A stretch of 64,000 bases of DNA. It comes from Hofstenia miamia (Eukaryota; Xenacoelomorpha; Acoela; Hofsteniidae). The stretch covers positions 326,480-390,479 of the forward strand of contig CABFPE010000614.1 of NCBI GenBank assembly GCA_900660155.1, read 5' to 3'. Of this stretch, positions 14,077-26,134 are shown one piece after another. A model generated the notes under the pieces. That model was not told the origin of the DNA, ran no database searches, and saw only the letters and a program-made list of their open reading frames with translations. The position numbers and the translations under genes were made by a program. Within the stretch, counting starts at the first letter, position 1, and every line of letters starts with the position of its first letter.

Positions 14077-14337
14077 ATGTACAATAAACCACATAACATG
14101 TTCTTAATAATTATTTTCTCAAATATTTCAATAAAAATCACAGTGCTAAGTTACCCATCAAAGGTCATGGGTCAGAATATTAAAAATTCAATGCAAAAAG
14201 AGACGAAAGCAATGCACCCTAATGTAAAGGTAGTCGTAATTTTGTCAACTATCGGTATTCGCGAAAAACTCGATTCCAAATTATTTGAACTAAATCTGTG
14301 TTTTCGAATGAATGTCGTAAATCTATCTTTTATCTGA
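14077..14337 (+). CDS. possible exon(s), unrecognised
   Basis: An open frame of 86 codons. Within it, 14164-14229 reads as a 22-codon phase 0-0 exon between 'caaag' and AAG|GTAGTC, coding-like with several Lys and Met. The minus strand is open here too (14172-14387), so the strand is uncertain. No family recognised. Confidence 0.2.
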   Translation: MYNKPHNMFLIIIFSNISIKITVLSYPSKVMGQNIKNSMQKETKAMHPNVKVVVILSTIGIREKLDSKLFELNLCFRMNVVNLSFI

Positions 14338-14598
14338 TTGAGTATAACATTGTTTATAACTCGAAATATTTGAGCATGCATTTTCAAAGACAGCTGATCT
14401 TTTCATTTCCAAAATGTATACAATATAAACAGGTTAGTTCCCTTTGAAGTGCCTTTCAATATATTTCCATCTCTATAGAATTTGACCAAGAGATCGGTAA
14501 TAGATCTCGATAACTTCTCAAAATTTTAATGGCTCTTAGTAGTTAGTTAGATAATTTCGGAAACTTAGTGATGGAATTTAATCAATGTGCTTTTGCAG

Positions 14599-14794
14599 AT
14601 TGAATATAGCCAAAACAAAAATATTATTTCTTTCGAAATCTCTTAGCAGAAATGATTGTAAAAATATACTAACACGTGTGAGCCGAACTTATATTATTGT
14701 AATTAATGAACAAAGTACAACACGAATGATTTCTGCATCGAAATTTGAAAACTCCGAACAAAATTTCATTCTGTTAGAAAAAACAAAAATTTAA
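14599..14794 (+). CDS. possible terminal exon, unrecognised
   Basis: A good 3' splice site (gtgcttttgcag) at 14598 is followed by a 65-codon frame beginning LNIAKTKILF and stopping at 14794. A donor-like acgt|gtgagc inside, at about 14678, would give a shorter internal exon. Lys and Ser are common; no domain is visible. It would start in phase 2. The evidence is only open frame plus splice consensus. Confidence 0.3.
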
Positions 14795-17351
14795 AGCAGA
14801 TAAAGTTTTATCAAACCCTTTGTATTATATTTTATACCAGCATTTTAAATCATTCTTGAACAATATATAACCAATGCGAATTGAATTTTTTTAGAAAGAA
14901 GTTTGTATGCTCGAACCATTTGTACTTAAGCGCATTGCTTTTGCAAACATAGTGTACAGGGTTAAGGCCCATTAGAGCAACAATTTCCCAAAACTGAGAC
15001 CGAGCGTGGTTTTAAAATGTAATGAAAGAAGAGACCAGAGAAAAAAATTGAGCACTCTATTTTTATATTTTATACTTACCATATTTAATTTCTCAGCAAA
15101 CATAATCCAAAACTCTTCACTTTAATAAAACTTTAACAAAGGGTTTCGGTTCCTAATTGAATCTAACAAGGTGGGCTGAGCCCCTTTCAATCTAGTGGTT
15201 TAGATTTTAGATATTTTCCGGAGATTTAAGAAACTTTCTAGAAAAGTTTAAGATTAAGAAATGTATTATGTATTACATTATCGATTCCTACACATTAGGT
15301 GCTAAAACTAAGGAATTTTAGTTTTTTTCAGTCTTACTAAATTGTTTTAAATTTTTTGCATACATCCGTTTGTTCACATCATAGTTAAAATTGGATGAAA
15401 CTCTTAGAATGCAGATCAAAAGTTATGCAGGACGCGATATAATACGAATTCGATTTGAAAAAAACGTTCAAACCTTATCAGATTCCTGCTGTAATTCAGT
15501 TTCTAAGCGCGGCTGATAATTTATTGACCATTAAACAGCCTTGCGTCCTTTTTAAAGGACGCTACTTCACTATTCATTTAATTCGTACTGCATCTAAACA
15601 AAGATAAACATACGTTGATCCTTCAGTTAAAGGACACCTTTACTAAGGGCTGCGTTTTTCGAGTCCGTCAGTTAACGTCGGCTCTGATTTCTGTTAGAAG
15701 GTTAAAATTCCTTAGGGTTCTTATGAATATCGTATGTAAGCAGAAAAGAGATTGTGGTGTCGATTTTGTTTAATCCTACACGAGCCAGGCTCGTATTTAG
15801 AGGGAGATTTTAATGTTGAAAATAACGACTAAAGTGGCTAATAACATATGGGGGTAAATATTGACCTATAAAATAGAATCTGGCATCAAAACGCACCAAA
15901 ACGCTATTCTCATTATAATATTTAACGAAATGAGCAAAAATCTAACTATATCCGGTGTTTTCGTGCACATTTGTCATCAAGCAATGCACGGAGGTTACTT
16001 TTTAGTTGAAAAGCTTTTGCAAATGATTGTTTCGAGAATATAAAAACGGTAAAACGAAGATGTTCCAGACCTTTCAATTCGAGAAAATTATAAGTTCTCG
16101 GAATTAAATACCTATAAGAATTAATTATAAACTTTCTCGAGTAAATTTCGCTATATCCTTTCAAACCATATTAAAATATGCCTTGAATCCAAAACGAAAA
16201 ATCGGAATTTTAAAACTGTTAACAAGTTTTTTGACTATGCAAATGTAGTTTATGCGAAAGCGAACTATAAGTTGTTATATAAACGCATGAGTTGATATTG
16301 CAGAACGTCATTATATTCGATTACTTCTGTGCTTTATCAGTCTGTCTAGGGACCTGCGATTCCGAATCAAATGAAACTGCGTGAAGCAGAATTATAGTAT
16401 TTACAATGCCAAAGAACAAACTTAAACTATAAAAATGCAAAACTGAAAAAATGTGGACTTGTATACCAAATGTACGTACAGAGTCTACACTTCAAATAAT
16501 GTATTATCAATGATTTCCAAAAGTTTCAGAAATTGATTGAAGAATATTGATTCTTTCTTTTTATGATTAAGTCCACACATTCTTGGACTAGAAATAGATT
16601 TGGGTTCAATTTCATAGAATATCAAGTCTTTAATTTTATAATATAATTTTAGACTCTTGTGTAGAAACTACTTTCAAAATCCCAAATTAGTGAATACTCA
16701 CGTACCCTAACATGACTCTATTTTCAATCAATGTAATATTTTCTTTGAGAACATAGCTACTGGGTAATTGCATAAAATTTGCATTTCCACTGAAGCATGG
16801 TACAATATTAATTAAAATTATATCCTTTTTAAAATCTATTTGAAAAATTACATTTACTGTCGCTTATTTCCAGAGTACTTAAATCGAATTTTAGTCACGA
16901 ACTAGAAAATTTTTTAACCACCAATGTTTTATACCGTTGCCATTAAGGGCAAATGTTGGCTTGCTGTAACCAATGCGTGGTGATTTATTGTAAGACAAAC
17001 TAAATGATGCCACAAATCACATTAGTCACAGTTAGTATCAGTTTACTGAAGTATGTACAAAATAGCAAATAAATCCTTACTCTAATAGGAGCCCATACTT
17101 AACCTTAAACAGCCTGGATTCAGTTTTAAGGGACACACATTTTTTCCACATTTACAAAGATTTTTCTCCAAGCCAATTAGCAAATTTAAAAATCTTGGGG
17201 CATGAATAGGTCTATTAGGGAACACTATTTTATGCAAAATTGAAAATTTCTATTAAAGCGTATTGCAGCGACTAAGACTGTTGAAAAGATTAACTATTTT
17301 TCTTTGAAAATTTTTTGAAAACGATTTAAATTCTCTCCATTCTAAATATTC
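14795..17351. other. non-coding stretch with a short perfect palindrome
   Basis: At 15543-15562 there are 9-base perfect arms (gcgtccttt and aaaggacgc) around TT, and related 'aaaggac' words occur near 15620 and 6290. A strong acceptor at 16349 (ctttatcagtctgtctag) is followed by only 15 open codons. Opposing frames at 15861-16164 cannot be told apart. No gene called. Confidence 0.5.
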
Positions 17352-17504
17352 ATGTATTTACAAGGTTTTGAGCCCATGGAAGCAATAAAGAACCCTGACT
17401 GCTTCTTGATATGTGCAAAGTTCAAGGAGCCGAAGGAACAAAAGAGAAAGAAGAGATTCTCTTCTCTCGCGTGGTGCTTTCAGTTTTTGAGTTATAAGTG
17501 CTAA
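17352..17504 (+). CDS. small ORF, 50 codons, basic
   Basis: Starts MYLQGFEPMEAIKNPD with a second in-frame ATG at 17376, runs through a Lys/Glu-rich centre, and ends at TAA 17502-17504. GC content is clearly above the flanks, and the segment carries a purine run followed by a pyrimidine run that can fold. It could be a small gene, an exon fragment or repeat-derived sequence. I recognise no family. Confidence 0.25.
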   Translation: MYLQGFEPMEAIKNPDCFLICAKFKEPKEQKRKKRFSSLAWCFQFLSYKC

Positions 17505-18315
17505 AAAAATTTTTATTGGATCATGAAAATTTTTAAAAAAATCCCAAGGCTATTTAAGGTTAAGATTTTAAATATGGTATGCAGCGTTTCTACAAATAAT
17601 TTGCACTTATTGCATGTAAAGTCCAAAATTTGGTTTATAGACCATTGAAATTGATCTATATATTTATTTATTTATATATTGAAGCAAAGTTTATCTTTGA
17701 AAACTGCTGGGTTGAAGGACTCTCTACTTGCTTCATTAAATTTTTTGTACAGTACATTAGCAAGCCTTTGATTACATTAGGCATTTATCCAGCTCGCAAA
17801 AATAATTGAATTTCATCTAAGGAATTTTATTTGAAACATTTATGTATTAAATGTTATTGATATCTATTCTTTTGTTCGAAAATTTCACTATATCAAAGCA
17901 ATTGCAACCTTCATAAGTGTTAAGTACAGAAGAAAAATTTTTGAAAATAATCAATTACAAAATTTGTAATTGAACTGGACAAATAATTTTTTTGTATTAC
18001 ATATAAGAAATTGATAATCTCTTTACTAATATTTCTTGTTAAAAATTAGGAATCTAAAAAAATATCACATACTTTTTAGGCCAGAATTTGCTAGAAGTAC
18101 AAAAAACTGCATAGTAATAATAAATTTATTATTATCATTTTCTGGATGAAAAAATTATTTTCACAATATATTTTTGTAAAATTGGTTGTGTATCAAAATA
18201 ATATTTGAATTTAAATAATAAATTCTTTATGAATATTCTTGATTACAATAATAATAAATTTCACTACCTTAATTCAGTTAGCATAGATTCATTCATACAA
18301 TTTTAAATATTTTAG
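17505..18315. other. AT-rich stretch upstream of the Ig exon
   Basis: Very AT-rich, with ATT/AAT runs near 18115-18260; it ends in the acceptor of the Ig exon. Probably intron. Confidence 0.6.
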
Positions 18316-18602
18316 AGTTGAAGTTTGAAAGAAAAATTAACACGCAAAAAGTAGCAAATGGTAATGGCGCTATGTTCATTTGTCAAGTGCCCCCTGATTC
18401 AGACACAAAAGTTGCATGGCATCTTAACGGCGAGCAGATAGTCAATGGCAGATCAAAGCGATTCATAATCAAAAGCGACTCCCGGGGAAAACATATCTTT
18501 ACCATCGCTGAATGTACTTTACAGGACGAAGGTTCGGTTATGTGTGTAGCAGAAAATTCATCTGGAAGCATACAATGTTGTGCTAATTTATTTGTAATTT
18601 GA
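18316..18602 (+). CDS. exon encoding an I-set immunoglobulin domain
   Basis: A one-exon Ig domain. After the acceptor 'aatattttag' (18315) the frame gives about 94 residues with the I-set pattern: core Cys in MFICQV (about residue 22), core Trp in VAWHLNG (about 34), and the D-E-G...C pattern near residues 70-76 followed by AENSSG. Val replaces the usual Tyr of the D-x-G-x-Y-x-C corner. The domain ends ANLFV. The exon starts in phase 1, typical for Ig exons. It may leave at a GTAATT donor at 18594 (phase 0) or run to the TGA at 18600-18602 as a last exon. Such domains occur in giant muscle proteins (twitchin, titin, obscurin types) and in cell-surface proteins; the sequence does not decide which. 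The partner exons are not identified. Confidence 0.8.
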
Positions 18603-19487
18603 AAAGTTAGGTTAAGCAAAGTAAGAAACTTAGAAAGGACGTCGTAGTATGTTTAGCTAATTTGCCGCAGTATTATTGCGTTGCATTAAGGAGCTGCTTA
18701 TTCTGCTTTTGAAGAATTAATAGAAGTTTCAGCAGATTTTTTTCTTATTAACTTTAAAAAGCTATATCATATTTTTGATTTTTTGGTACTCTTTTTGAAT
18801 ATGAGTAATGAGCATCAACAAATCAGAAGCTAAATATGATAATCGTATTTACCAATGCAAACTTGATTTTTCATAATAACATAATACCGGCATTTTTGGG
18901 GCAAGACGATGTAGCTAGTCACTATGAACTCACAAAGCAAACGTTTGGTTTTCTATATTGTCCCAAATTCTGAGCTCATGGAGTATATATCTTTTATCAA
19001 GAGACAATCTAAATATCTGCTACTTTCGAGTTAGATCTGTAAAATGTATTCAGCGATTAACAATTTTCAAAATGGTATATGTATAATTTTCTTATTTGAG
19101 CATTTCTTGTGCTTCTATAGTCACGGAAAACACTGCATTTCTAAAGTTTTATTAGATATATATATTCTTAAAAAATTTTAAAAAATACTTTATGATTTTT
19201 CGAAAACTTCTAAATAAAACTACTTTAAGTCTTACCTCAGTATGGAGATGAATCTGTCAACTTTTAAATGAAAAAATTAGCCTTTTAGATCTATATTTAT
19301 ATATGCTAGAATGATTTCCACGAAAATGTGAATAATTTTTATGTCATTTTCTCTCTAATTATTGCCATGCCATTCTTTTAAAAAAATAAATAAGCTAACT
19401 CCATATTAAATGGAATACAATTTCAGAGGTAATACCACTTCAATAATTGGAAAGTCAACTGCAAAACTACTCTTACCTGTAGACTAC
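18603..19487. other. non-coding stretch between two opposing Ig-like exons
   Basis: No other coding patch seen. Confidence 0.6.
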
Positions 19488-19632
19488 CTCCAAAATGCTA
19501 GCCTAGTAATAGTATTAAATTGAGTCTCTGCTTTGACATTGCGTTCGGCTTGGCATATCAATGCGAAGTTGTTTCTACCTGTTATAAGGGTTTCATACAG
19601 AAATGGATTTTGATACAGTATTGGGCTTGTAA
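19488..19632 (-). CDS. possible exon for the first half of an Ig-like domain
   Basis: On minus, the acceptor 'aaaagattttcag' is followed by a frame beginning SPILYQNPFLYETLITG, then NNFALICQAE with a core-Cys-like residue, and ending LAFWR at AG|GTAGTC. A break straight after the core Trp is a common intron position in Ig domains, and the phase 1 start fits. A better donor (CAG|GTAAGA) lies 8 bases further on, but a TAG in frame would come first. Weaknesses: half a domain only, no partner exon found, and the strand opposes the Ig exon 0.9 kb away. Confidence 0.4.
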
Positions 19633-20425
19633 CTGAAAATCTTTTTAATAATGTTAAACAAAGAAGCATTAATTGAATTTTGCTAACGGAATATAAATGA
19701 TAAGTTCTTTAAAAAATGTCTACTGAATAATATTTTTCCCAAACTGCTAATAATACATCTGAATTTTACAAAATTAAAATATTATAATAATTATTATTAT
19801 AATGACTATTATTATTTTCGAGAAAGATGACATGGATTTCAAACTCAGTTTACCAATATTTGGTAACAGGAATGTGTAATTTAGAGGGACACGTTAGAAA
19901 TCAGATTCTTAACTGATACAATCTTTAAAGCAAAAATGCTTATGCAGCATTCTAAGCTTAGATTGGTAATTACTGAAATTACTGTTTATTAAAATTAAAG
20001 GTACTTGCTAACAGCCATATTACAAGAAATATTTCGTTTCTGGAATTTTACTACAAGTGTTAACCTTGTTTAATCAATAGCGCCAATTTTAAGAGTAACT
20101 ATTTTGGTCACTTCAAAGACGTGGTAATCTTGCATTTATTAAATATATATTAGTCTAAATAAACTGCGAAGAGGAAATAATGGTGCAAAATATTTCAGTT
20201 TGACATTGAAAATCGTCGTAGTAATAAATTAAACTTGAATTAATGACGTCAAAGCTATAAAGAAGCGAAAATCTATCAAGGCATCAGTGACGAGTCTTAT
20301 AGTTTGGAAATGATTACATGTAAAGTAGTTTATGAAGCGATTGAATTGAAAGAAACAAAGTGTATTCTATCTCTAAAAGTTTATTTTTTAAATGAACTAC
20401 TAATATCATCAACTGATTAAGATTA

Positions 20426-20429
<4 letters not shown>
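19633..20429. other. AT-rich non-coding stretch
   Basis: Nothing coding seen. A perfect CRE-type octamer TGACGTCA occurs at 20244-20251, which may be chance. Confidence 0.6.
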
Positions 20430-20469
<40 letters not shown>

Positions 20470-20492
20470 TATATAATATGTATAATATGTAT

Positions 20493-20570
<78 letters not shown>
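20430..20570. repeat. (TA)n microsatellite with TG interruptions
   Basis: About 140 bases of TA repeats with a few tgtaca-type interruptions. Confidence 0.97.
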
Positions 20571-20573
<3 letters not shown>

Positions 20574-22093
20574 AAATGTACATATAAATTCTTGTACACA
20601 AGTATTTGAGTTACTTTTGTAAAATGTTCTTGTAAAATTATTTACATGTATTCTACTGTCATGGTGTCATTAATTTATATGATGTTGAAGTCTAATAATC
20701 GCTACAGAGAATTACATTTTATTGCAATATTTCATAAATGTATGAAGCAGTTTTCATTTTTACATCTTCTGATTTAAATTTCAAATTTAATGTCCACTGC
20801 AAGACAAATGTGAAATGTATCTATACTTTTACAATTCATAAAAATGCAACTAAAAAATAAAGCCTTGTGAATATATTATCAAAAATTGACTTTATTTCGA
20901 AAGGCACTTGAAAATCTGTGGATGGCATTAATTTTGATTAAAAGCATATCAATCAAAACAATTGTAAACAGTGATCGCTCATCTAATTAAAGAAAATTCA
21001 ATAAAGGGATATCGCCTGTCATGTGTATTGATTGCTCACGTTTAGGTTAGGAAGCATTTGACAGAATTTAATTAGCCAAAATTATGCTACAATAAAGCCA
21101 AAACCAGATGATAGCTTTATTAGTGTTTTGCAATGAAAAACATGGAAAAGAATTCAACATAAATTATGACAAAGTCTAGTCTATTCTTAATTCAACCTTT
21201 TTATTGGTTATAGCAGATGACTGTTGCTAATAAAAATATCCATTTTGAAGAAAAAGTCTCAAACAGCTAATGACTGCACAGAACTTGTCCAAATCAGGAA
21301 TTCATCTAAATGTAGAAACACGTATAAAAAAATTTTCTATATAATACTCATGTCAATAATTTTTAAAAGATCTGTGTTTTTATCATAACTGATTAATAAA
21401 TTTCTATGTAAAGTTGAAGTTGCATTTTGTTGGCTTAGGATCTAAGGTCATAATGTGTTAAACAAAGCACTGGAATGGAGAAGACGCTACCAAATCACTA
21501 ACATGTCTAACGATTTCATTAAAATATGTAGTATTTAGCAAAGAATTAATGCAATTAGTTCATACTTCAAAAAATGATTATTTTTTGATGAAAAAATTTT
21601 AACTGTCACCACGCATTTCTTAGCAACAAAAAGGAACAAAATTGCTAAAATTTGGGTTTTAAAATTCATTTGAAATTAATGAGATCGCAAATGCAATATT
21701 TTGCAGAAAAAATTGGCATTATTGGAAACTACACTTGTCTAAAAAATCTGGAACAGTTTTGATTACTCGTAAAATTAATGTGAAAAGAGCTAAACAAAGA
21801 TCCTTTATGATAATGAGAAGTTAAGGTTTGCAAAATAATACCGTAATGTGTTAGTCCAAAGTGTTGCATACAATATTACCTACACTTAAATTTTAAAGGA
21901 ATATATACACAACATAGTGCAAAACTAATGATAACCCTGTTAAATATTCTAAAGACTACAGAAAACAAAATACCCCAGACTTTTGCACACAAGAATAAAT
22001 AATTAACGAATTCAAATTTAATAATTTTATTTCCCAATAAATTTGTTCATGAGCATCAAATATATTGTTTAAATATTATTAAAAGATATATAT
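20571..22093. other. AT-rich non-coding stretch
   Basis: One weak plus-strand patch at about 21449-21525 (coding-like for 25 codons after an 'aag' acceptor). Nothing else seen. Confidence 0.6.
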
Positions 22094-23093
22094 NNNNNNN
22101 NNNNNNNNNNNNNNNNNNNNNNNNNNNNNNNNNNNNNNNNNNNNNNNNNNNNNNNNNNNNNNNNNNNNNNNNNNNNNNNNNNNNNNNNNNNNNNNNNNNN
22201 NNNNNNNNNNNNNNNNNNNNNNNNNNNNNNNNNNNNNNNNNNNNNNNNNNNNNNNNNNNNNNNNNNNNNNNNNNNNNNNNNNNNNNNNNNNNNNNNNNNN
22301 NNNNNNNNNNNNNNNNNNNNNNNNNNNNNNNNNNNNNNNNNNNNNNNNNNNNNNNNNNNNNNNNNNNNNNNNNNNNNNNNNNNNNNNNNNNNNNNNNNNN
22401 NNNNNNNNNNNNNNNNNNNNNNNNNNNNNNNNNNNNNNNNNNNNNNNNNNNNNNNNNNNNNNNNNNNNNNNNNNNNNNNNNNNNNNNNNNNNNNNNNNNN
22501 NNNNNNNNNNNNNNNNNNNNNNNNNNNNNNNNNNNNNNNNNNNNNNNNNNNNNNNNNNNNNNNNNNNNNNNNNNNNNNNNNNNNNNNNNNNNNNNNNNNN
22601 NNNNNNNNNNNNNNNNNNNNNNNNNNNNNNNNNNNNNNNNNNNNNNNNNNNNNNNNNNNNNNNNNNNNNNNNNNNNNNNNNNNNNNNNNNNNNNNNNNNN
22701 NNNNNNNNNNNNNNNNNNNNNNNNNNNNNNNNNNNNNNNNNNNNNNNNNNNNNNNNNNNNNNNNNNNNNNNNNNNNNNNNNNNNNNNNNNNNNNNNNNNN
22801 NNNNNNNNNNNNNNNNNNNNNNNNNNNNNNNNNNNNNNNNNNNNNNNNNNNNNNNNNNNNNNNNNNNNNNNNNNNNNNNNNNNNNNNNNNNNNNNNNNNN
22901 NNNNNNNNNNNNNNNNNNNNNNNNNNNNNNNNNNNNNNNNNNNNNNNNNNNNNNNNNNNNNNNNNNNNNNNNNNNNNNNNNNNNNNNNNNNNNNNNNNNN
23001 NNNNNNNNNNNNNNNNNNNNNNNNNNNNNNNNNNNNNNNNNNNNNNNNNNNNNNNNNNNNNNNNNNNNNNNNNNNNNNNNNNNNNNNNNNNNN
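22094..23093. other. assembly gap, exactly 1000 N
   Basis: Exactly 1000 Ns, flanked by (TA)n on both sides. The round length suggests a placeholder of unknown true size. Exons could be missing here. Confidence 0.99.
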
Positions 23094-23423
23094 TATATAT
23101 ATATATATATATGTGTATTCCTTGATTAATTTTTCATTTTTGGCGCATTAATTTACCCTTAACTAGTTTTTAACAACAAATAATTTTGATTTAATTCCTT
23201 GTATTTTTTGTTTATATTAATTTGTTACTATTAATGAAAGAAAGAGCACCAATTTTTGAAATATAGCTTAATTATCTAACAGTAAGTGAATTGTGCTCCT
23301 TCACACAAGTCATAGGCTAATTACAATATTCAAAAGCATGATGTACGAATATTGACAAATTAAATGCTTTCTTAAAATAGCATGTTGAATAGAAACACTC
23401 AATAAAGAATATTAGAATTCCTG

Positions 23424-23450
23424 TATATATATATATATATATATATATAT
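23424..23450. repeat. (TA)n microsatellite, left of a MITE
   Basis: Pure TA run ending at the left terminal repeat of the element at 23451. Confidence 0.95.
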
Positions 23451-23693
23451 TAGGGCTCTGCGAGGGCCAAAAAATCAACTCGACATTTCGAGTACTCGAA
23501 CTCAACTCGATATTTGCTTCAATTTCATCTATTTTTCATCCATGATTACCCATAATGTCCAAGAATCCAACAAACTTTTATAATTTACCACAAATTGTAA
23601 GTCTTCAGGCATGGTTTCTCTTATTTAGTTTTGCATGTTGTATCTTTTCCCTACATTTATATAAGGAATCTAAAAATGTCAGCTCGCTGGGGC

Positions 23694-23696
<3 letters not shown>
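23451..23696. mobile_element. short MITE-like element lying between two (TA)n runs
   Basis: The ends are inverted and imperfect: TAGGGCTCTGCGAG on the left against TAGGCCCCAGCGAG read from the right (11/14). Both ends abut (TA)n tracts. The left part carries overlapping cgag/ctcg words (actcgac, tcgagtactcgaactc) as in some hAT-like elements. There is no coding capacity. Another copy of the first 12 bases (TTAGGGCTCTGC) is at 38905-38916. Confidence 0.5.
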
Positions 23697-23739
<43 letters not shown>

Positions 23740-23740
23740 C
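23697..23740. repeat. (TA)n microsatellite, right of a MITE
   Basis: TA run with two interruptions, directly next to the right end of the element. Confidence 0.95.
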
Positions 23741-25792
23741 AAGAAATCCACATGTTTATCAGCATTCCATTGATCTTTTTTTGAAAATCACATTATTGAA
23801 GTACCAGTAAATCTAAGAAGAGTAATTTTAATGAAATTCCGATAATAATATTTTCACCCAAAAATATTAATGCTTAGGATTATTAAAACTATTGTTAAGA
23901 GTCACATGCATTCAATATTTTCAAAATTCTCTTAATGAATGTGAATTAGGCTCATTTAAATGTTTATTGATATTGAATAGACTCAAACTGCAATAAATAG
24001 ATATATTAAACAATTTTCAGATGTTTAAATTTGGCCACAAATAAATCAACTAAGTCTTAATCTCAGTAAAACGATTCACATGTTTCTAATAAATCAGTGC
24101 CAGACGTCTGAATTGTATGTCAATGAGAAAAATGGAAACAATTAGGAATCATGTAATTTATTATGTTCAGACTTGTCTAGGAATATGTTAGAAACATCTA
24201 TGAATTTAGCTGTAATTTAAAAATTTTTAATATATGCATAAATTTTACATCACAATGAGTTAAATATTATCTACCATAACTCAAAATAAAACATTTTTTT
24301 ATGCCTAACATTTTCACCAAAACTGATGAAATTTAGTTGTCATTAGACAAAAATTTCCTTAAATATGACAAAGCCACATTAATGTATGTGAAAACTGAAC
24401 ATTATATTAATATGTAATCATGAGACACTAAATTTTATTATGCAAGTATTTTCACAGAATGCTTTACTGTTTCTTCCATATCAGATTTATATAAACACCT
24501 AAGTAATTTTAAGGCCTTGATACCATAATAAATTTTACTGTAATAATCTAAAAAATTGTAAAGACCTAAAAGAGTATATTGCAACCACTGCATACTTAGG
24601 GAATTGATATTTGGGCTTGGTGACAGAATATTTATATAATTCTATGACAATTTTGGTATACCTGGATCTGAAAAAAAACAATATAGCATGTGCATTTTTA
24701 AAAATATTAGTTGAAACAAACAAAAGTGACTTCTATGAAATTCTTTCGTCAGTTATTCAAATCTGTCGAATTATTGATTACAAAGCTACAGTATGTGAAA
24801 TATATGTTGGAGTCATTCAGTTTTTTTATGAGGGATTTTTTCATAAAGAAATACCAACTACCCCAATTCATCTCGTTTGGTTTTAGAGACTGGAAGCATT
24901 TGCTGAATAAGCCAAATTCTTATTTAAGCTAATATTTCCTACAGCAAATATTTCCGGTAAGAAATGGTTGAATTAATTAAAAAATGATTTTAAAATTTCT
25001 ATATAGTACAGTTGATGTCTAAACCTTTTCTTTTTAAGCTTTCATCATCTTTTTTTGCAAAATCATGTATACAGTTTGATGGAAAAATTCAACTATAAAA
25101 AACTTCCATTGTGAATTTCGTTGAACTGAGAAACTCTAGCAACATTTTTTAGTTTTTAGTATCTAAAAGCTATTTCAAGTTGAAATTTTTAGGGATAGAC
25201 GGTACTATGAAACATTATTTGATATACCTACTATTTACCTAAAAAATAACTGCCGCAGATATATATTCGTAAGTAGGTTATATACAAAGTATTTTATTTC
25301 TTAACAAGGCCAGGAGCTAAAGAACAGAAAGGGCTGGAAGGCTGGAGCCCCCCATAACTGTCTCTGGTGACATCAAATATTTTAAATTTTAAAAAATTCA
25401 AGCTTTGCTTTGGGAAGAGTTCTGTTCAGCCCCTCAAATGATAATATTGATCCTTACCTCCTGAACAAGGCTCAATTTTTTATGACTGATGCTATAATGA
25501 TTACTAAATAGCATTTAATTTGGCTACAAACATGTTGTGGAATGATAATTTTGCAAGAAATTTCTAAATTATGAAATACATAATTTCCTCGATATTTTTG
25601 ACAATAAATATCGAACTACAAACACAAGATTTAAAAGATTTACAGCAAATTTCAATATTTAGTGAAACCGACTCAGATTAAGATAGATATTGTAAATTAA
25701 TGAAGTCTTTGAAATCATTTTTTAAAACCTATTTTTATGTAGCGAAAATTTCAATCAATATTTTTTTAAATTTCGAAATAGCGGAATTGTAG
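23741..25792. other. AT-rich non-coding stretch
   Basis: Overlapping plus-strand frames at 24611-24932 (91 and 73 codons) are open but AT-rich, lack splice signals and carry no motif. A GC-richer repeat-like patch lies at about 25300-25440. Confidence 0.5.
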
Positions 25793-25981
25793 AAATTGGA
25801 AATCGAATTTCGGTGTGAAAAGGGACGATCTCGATTCTTATTCTGCGTGAGAAAAACTTTACAAATGGATTTCGTGAAAAAGTGTAAATATAAGGGCTTC
25901 AGTTTACCCGCATATGAAAGCCGTCGATCAAATGTATTTATAAATTTCCTGTCTCGAAGCTTGACTAAAAAATTTTATTAG
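25793..25981 (+). CDS. possible exon, basic, unrecognised
   Basis: After the acceptor 'gcggaattgtag' the frame reads KLEIEFRCEKGRSRF and runs 62 codons to TAG at 25979-25981, rich in Arg, Lys and Phe. A donor TGC|GTGAGA at about 25847 would make an 18-codon phase 0-0 exon instead. The minus strand is closed by stops, which favours plus. The Ig exon upstream could join it in phase 0, but nothing else links them. Confidence 0.25.
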   Translation, partial: KLEIEFRCEKGRSRFLFCVRKTLQMDFVKKCKYKGFSLPAYESRRSNVFINFLSRSLTKKFY

Positions 25982-26082
25982 TTTACTGTAGAAATGATTG
26001 CAAATTGAAAATGATCATAAATAATTGAGTCCAAAAGTAAGAGCTAACATGGGTTCTTAATGCAATTAAAAAATTGCAAATA

Positions 26083-26134
26083 ATATATGTATATATATAT
26101 ATAAATTTATATATATATATATATATATATATAT
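26083..26134. repeat. (TA)n microsatellite
   Basis: TA run with short interruptions. Confidence 0.95.
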
